Positions 61,810-64,000 of a DNA stretch of 64,000 nucleotides are shown here, piece by piece. Source of the stretch: Halpernia humi (GTDB lineage Bacteria; Bacteroidota; Bacteroidia; Flavobacteriales; Weeksellaceae). Location of the stretch: the NCBI RefSeq assembly GCF_900108025.1, contig NZ_FNUS01000001.1, positions 434,001-498,000 of the forward strand, given 5' to 3'. The translations under genes were made by a program, and so were the position numbers. The notes beneath the pieces were generated by a model, which did no database searches, was not told the origin of the DNA, and worked only from the letters and a program-made list of their open reading frames with translations. The number at the start of each line of letters is the position of its first letter. Position 1 is the stretch's first letter.

Positions 61810-64000
61810 AATAATTTTGTGTTGTATTTTCGGCGAAAGGAATTTCTGGATTTAGAATTTCTAAAATTAAATTTCTAATACTTTCCAAAGGCATTTCTAA
61901 AATATTAAGGTCTAAAATCGTTTCCTCAAACAATTGCAAATTTTGCACGCCTTTTCCGGTTTCTGCAAAACTCCAAATGCCGCATTGCAAATGATTTTCT
62001 GGGAATTTTTTCGATTTTAAAATGGCGTACGCGTAAATACTTAATTGTAAAGCTTGCGCCATTTTTTTGTTCATTAAAAGACTTTCAATTTTATCTTCTT
62101 TTGGTTTCAAAAATAAATTTGTGGCTTTTTTAGTTTTATAATCAATAATTCGCAATTCGCCATTCAACCGGTCTACTCTATCAATGAAACCGTAAAAATA
62201 AATATTTTCTGACTCTGAAATTGGGAATTCTACATTTTCAACACGCATTTCCAAATCGATAATTTCCAGTTGATTTCCTTTTTTAATTAAATTCAAATCA
62301 TAATTTAAAATATCCGTCACTACCCTTTTCGCAATTGATTTGTGAATGTAATTCATCCCAGAATTATAAAATTCTTTCTCGTGATTTAACGTTTTAATAG
62401 CGTCATCTAAAGATGCATCTACTTGTTTAAGTAAATCTTCTAAATTACTTTCTTTCAACGTTTTACCAATAACATTTTTATATAAAAAATGCAAAGCAAA
62501 ATGCACTAAATTTCCATAATTTCTTTGTGAAAGTTCTTCTTCTACAGAATCTTCAGAACGTGTTTTTAAAATTTGTGACAAATAAAAATCTACCGGATTC
62601 CAAAGATAATTTACCAAATGCGAGGCGGAAACCCGCGTTTTCCAAACTTCTAATTTATCTAAAACTTCATCGGTTTTTTCTAAAATAATTCCATCTTGAT
62701 TAACAGGTTCAATACTGTTTTCAACCACTAAATGTTCAATATTTAAACCGCTTTCAATCTCTAATTGTGTGATAAATCTGCTTTTTTCGCCCGTATTTAA
62801 GCCTGAACTTAAAGCGTTGTAAAGTAAGTACACATTTTTAGAATCTTGCAGTAATCGGTAAAAATGATACGCATAAATACTGTCATTTTCTAAAAAAGTA
62901 TGTAAATTAAATTCTCGACGAACATCAAACGGCAAATACGTGTTTTGCGAATTTCCAAGGGGTAATTTTCCTTCGTTTACTGAAACTAAAATAATATTTT
63001 CAAAGTTTAATAAACGCGTTTCTAAAAGTCCCATTACTTGCAAACCTTGCAGCGGTTCACCTTGAAAATCAATACTTTCTGAATTTACCAATTGATTAAT
63101 TAAAACCTCCAAACTTTCGACATCCATTTCAAAATGATAATCATTCAGTTGGTTTTGCAGTGTTTTAAAAACCTTTTCAAAATGAGAAATATTTTCATAA
63201 ACAATATCATCCAAAGGTTGAAATTTTAATTGAAAGCAGTAATTTATTAAATTAAGCAACAATTCTTTAGCAGATTTTTTTTGAAATAAATTAAAATAAC
63301 TTAAACCCGAAAGCTCGCTTTCTAATCTATTTTTTGCAATATAGATGATATTTCTTTCCAGTAATAATTTTTTAAAATTTTGAATTAAAATTTCATCTTC
63401 TGGTGATTTTGGAAGTTCTTCTAAAATCGGTAAAACATCTTTATAATAGTAAGAATTTTGGTTTTTTTGAAGTTGTTTTTGAAGATGAAAAATTTTCTTC
63501 ATCGCATTCGAAAAGCCTAGATTTTTTAGCGGAAAACCCATTGTAATATTAATGCGTTCAATACTGCTTAAAGCATCTAAAGTCGGCGGTAAAAGGTTTT
63601 CATCTAAAAGTACGACCGCGGTTTTAGTAAAATCAAAATTAGAACTATTATTATTTGAAAGTTCAGAAAAAATTTCAGGAAGCAATTTTGTTTGCGAAAC
63701 ATTACCCGAAACTTCAAATATTTTTATATTTTTTTCTGATTTAAAGTCATTTTCTATCCAAGTAAATTCTCGACTATCATTAAATTCTGGCCACTTTTTA
63801 TGCTCACGTAAGAATTTTCCAGATTCTTGGCGCGCGTCGTTCATATAATAATTATCGGCTTGAAAATAGCAAATGGCTTTGTCCCATTTCAGTAATTCTT
63901 TCACTAATTTTTGCTCGACTGGCGTAAAAGCGTTAAAACCGCAAAATACAAAGTTTTCATTTGTATTTTGAGCAAAATCTTGAACTTTATTTTTTACGAT
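61802..64000 (-). CDS. PD-(D/E)XK nuclease family protein (AddB/RecB-type nuclease region), 5' end outside window
   Basis: The frame is open to the end of the window (FVFCGFNAFTPVEQKL near the top), so the gene starts beyond 64000. Within 732 residues, a mostly helical region is followed by a C-terminal RecB-family nuclease. It shows the GxxxH signature YGNLVHFALHFLY, and the catalytic IIDYKTKKATNLF with D-Y-K-T near residue 620. It resembles an AddB-like subunit of an ATP-dependent recombination nuclease. Whether a helicase domain lies upstream cannot be seen. Its end overlaps the dehydrogenase gene by 8 bases. Confidence 0.8.
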   Translation of the reverse strand: MVKNKVQDFAQNTNENFVFCGFNAFTPVEQKLVKELLKWDKAICYFQADNYYMNDARQESGKFLREHKKWPEFNDSREFTWIENDFKSEKNIKIFEVSGNVSQTKLLPEIFSELSNNNSSNFDFTKTAVVLLDENLLPPTLDALSSIERINITMGFPLKNLGFSNAMKKIFHLQKQLQKNQNSYYYKDVLPILEELPKSPEDEILIQNFKKLLLERNIIYIAKNRLESELSGLSYFNLFQKKSAKELLLNLINYCFQLKFQPLDDIVYENISHFEKVFKTLQNQLNDYHFEMDVESLEVLINQLVNSESIDFQGEPLQGLQVMGLLETRLLNFENIILVSVNEGKLPLGNSQNTYLPFDVRREFNLHTFLENDSIYAYHFYRLLQDSKNVYLLYNALSSGLNTGEKSRFITQLEIESGLNIEHLVVENSIEPVNQDGIILEKTDEVLDKLEVWKTRVSASHLVNYLWNPVDFYLSQILKTRSEDSVEEELSQRNYGNLVHFALHFLYKNVIGKTLKESNLEDLLKQVDASLDDAIKTLNHEKEFYNSGMNYIHKSIAKRVVTDILNYDLNLIKKGNQLEIIDLEMRVENVEFPISESENIYFYGFIDRVDRLNGELRIIDYKTKKATNLFLKPKEDKIESLLMNKKMAQALQLSIYAYAILKSKKFPENHLQCGIWSFAETGKGVQNLQLFEETILDLNILEMPLESIRNLILEILNPEIPFAENTTQNYSN

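Overview
The window is AT-rich chromosomal DNA from a member of the Bacteroidota, most likely a flavobacterium of the Chryseobacterium/Kaistella type (Weeksellaceae). The evidence is a mevalonate-pathway kinase, a SusC/SusD pair, Bacteroidota-type promoters (TAnnTTTG at -7) in front of many genes, few Shine-Dalgarno sites, and secreted proteins with VGINT..P..TLDV-type repeats. The genus is an inference; no rRNA or tRNA gene is present.

Layout. 1-8.7 kb: housekeeping genes (mevalonate kinase end, UbiA prenyltransferase, gpmI, acyl-ACP desaturase, then leftward metG-proA-proB-Mpo1-like). 9-20.9 kb: an alpha-glucan utilisation locus (SusC, SusD, SusE, GH97 alpha-glucosidase, GH13 amylase, NTF2-like protein, SLC45-type MFS sugar transporter). 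21-29 kb: pirin, FMN reductase, then purM-purN-purH, purD and guaA. A promoter and terminator 100-odd bases apart sit before purM and may make a short RNA or an attenuated leader. 29-33 kb: an outer-membrane beta-barrel protein and a UbiB-family kinase. 33-41.7 kb: a leftward accessory cluster that looks like a duplicated module. It has a TPR/TM/LuxR-type regulator and a stand-alone copy of that regulator's HTH end, two secreted proteins ending in RPPP(P)LIL, and three secreted surface-type proteins; even the spacers are duplicated. 42-50.9 kb: DEAD-box helicase, Fe-alcohol dehydrogenase, uvrA, GNAT, methyltransferase, era, DoxX. 59.3-64 kb: lipoprotein, NrtR-like regulator, glutaryl-CoA dehydrogenase type enzyme, and the 3' part of a PD-(D/E)XK nuclease gene.

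The outstanding feature is 50.95-59.26 kb. The left end carries a near-consensus dif site (XerD arm identical to E. coli). A 24-base piece of it (core plus XerC arm) is repeated exactly at 59238-59261 next to a degenerate XerD-like arm. Between them lies an 8,273-bp unit with 16 small genes, 15 leftward. They include an HUH rolling-circle Rep, a small HTH protein, a compact cytosine-methyltransferase-like protein, a lysozyme, an M15-peptidase-like protein without its zinc ligand, a beta-rich capsid candidate and several single-TM proteins. There is no integrase, Zot ATPase, terminase or large Microviridae-type capsid gene. Size, gene set and host group fit a tailless, membrane-containing ssDNA phage related to Flavobacterium phages FLiP/PhiCjT23 (Finnlakeviridae type), integrated as a prophage at dif by the host XerCD recombinases, in the manner of CTXphi. 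The one rightward gene (52684-53085), with its own promoter and signal peptide, looks like a lysogeny-expressed cargo gene.

Two separated copies of a structured repeat (27.2 and 47.7 kb), with identical arms and different but self-complementary inner stems, suggest a flavobacterial RNA or DNA hairpin family.
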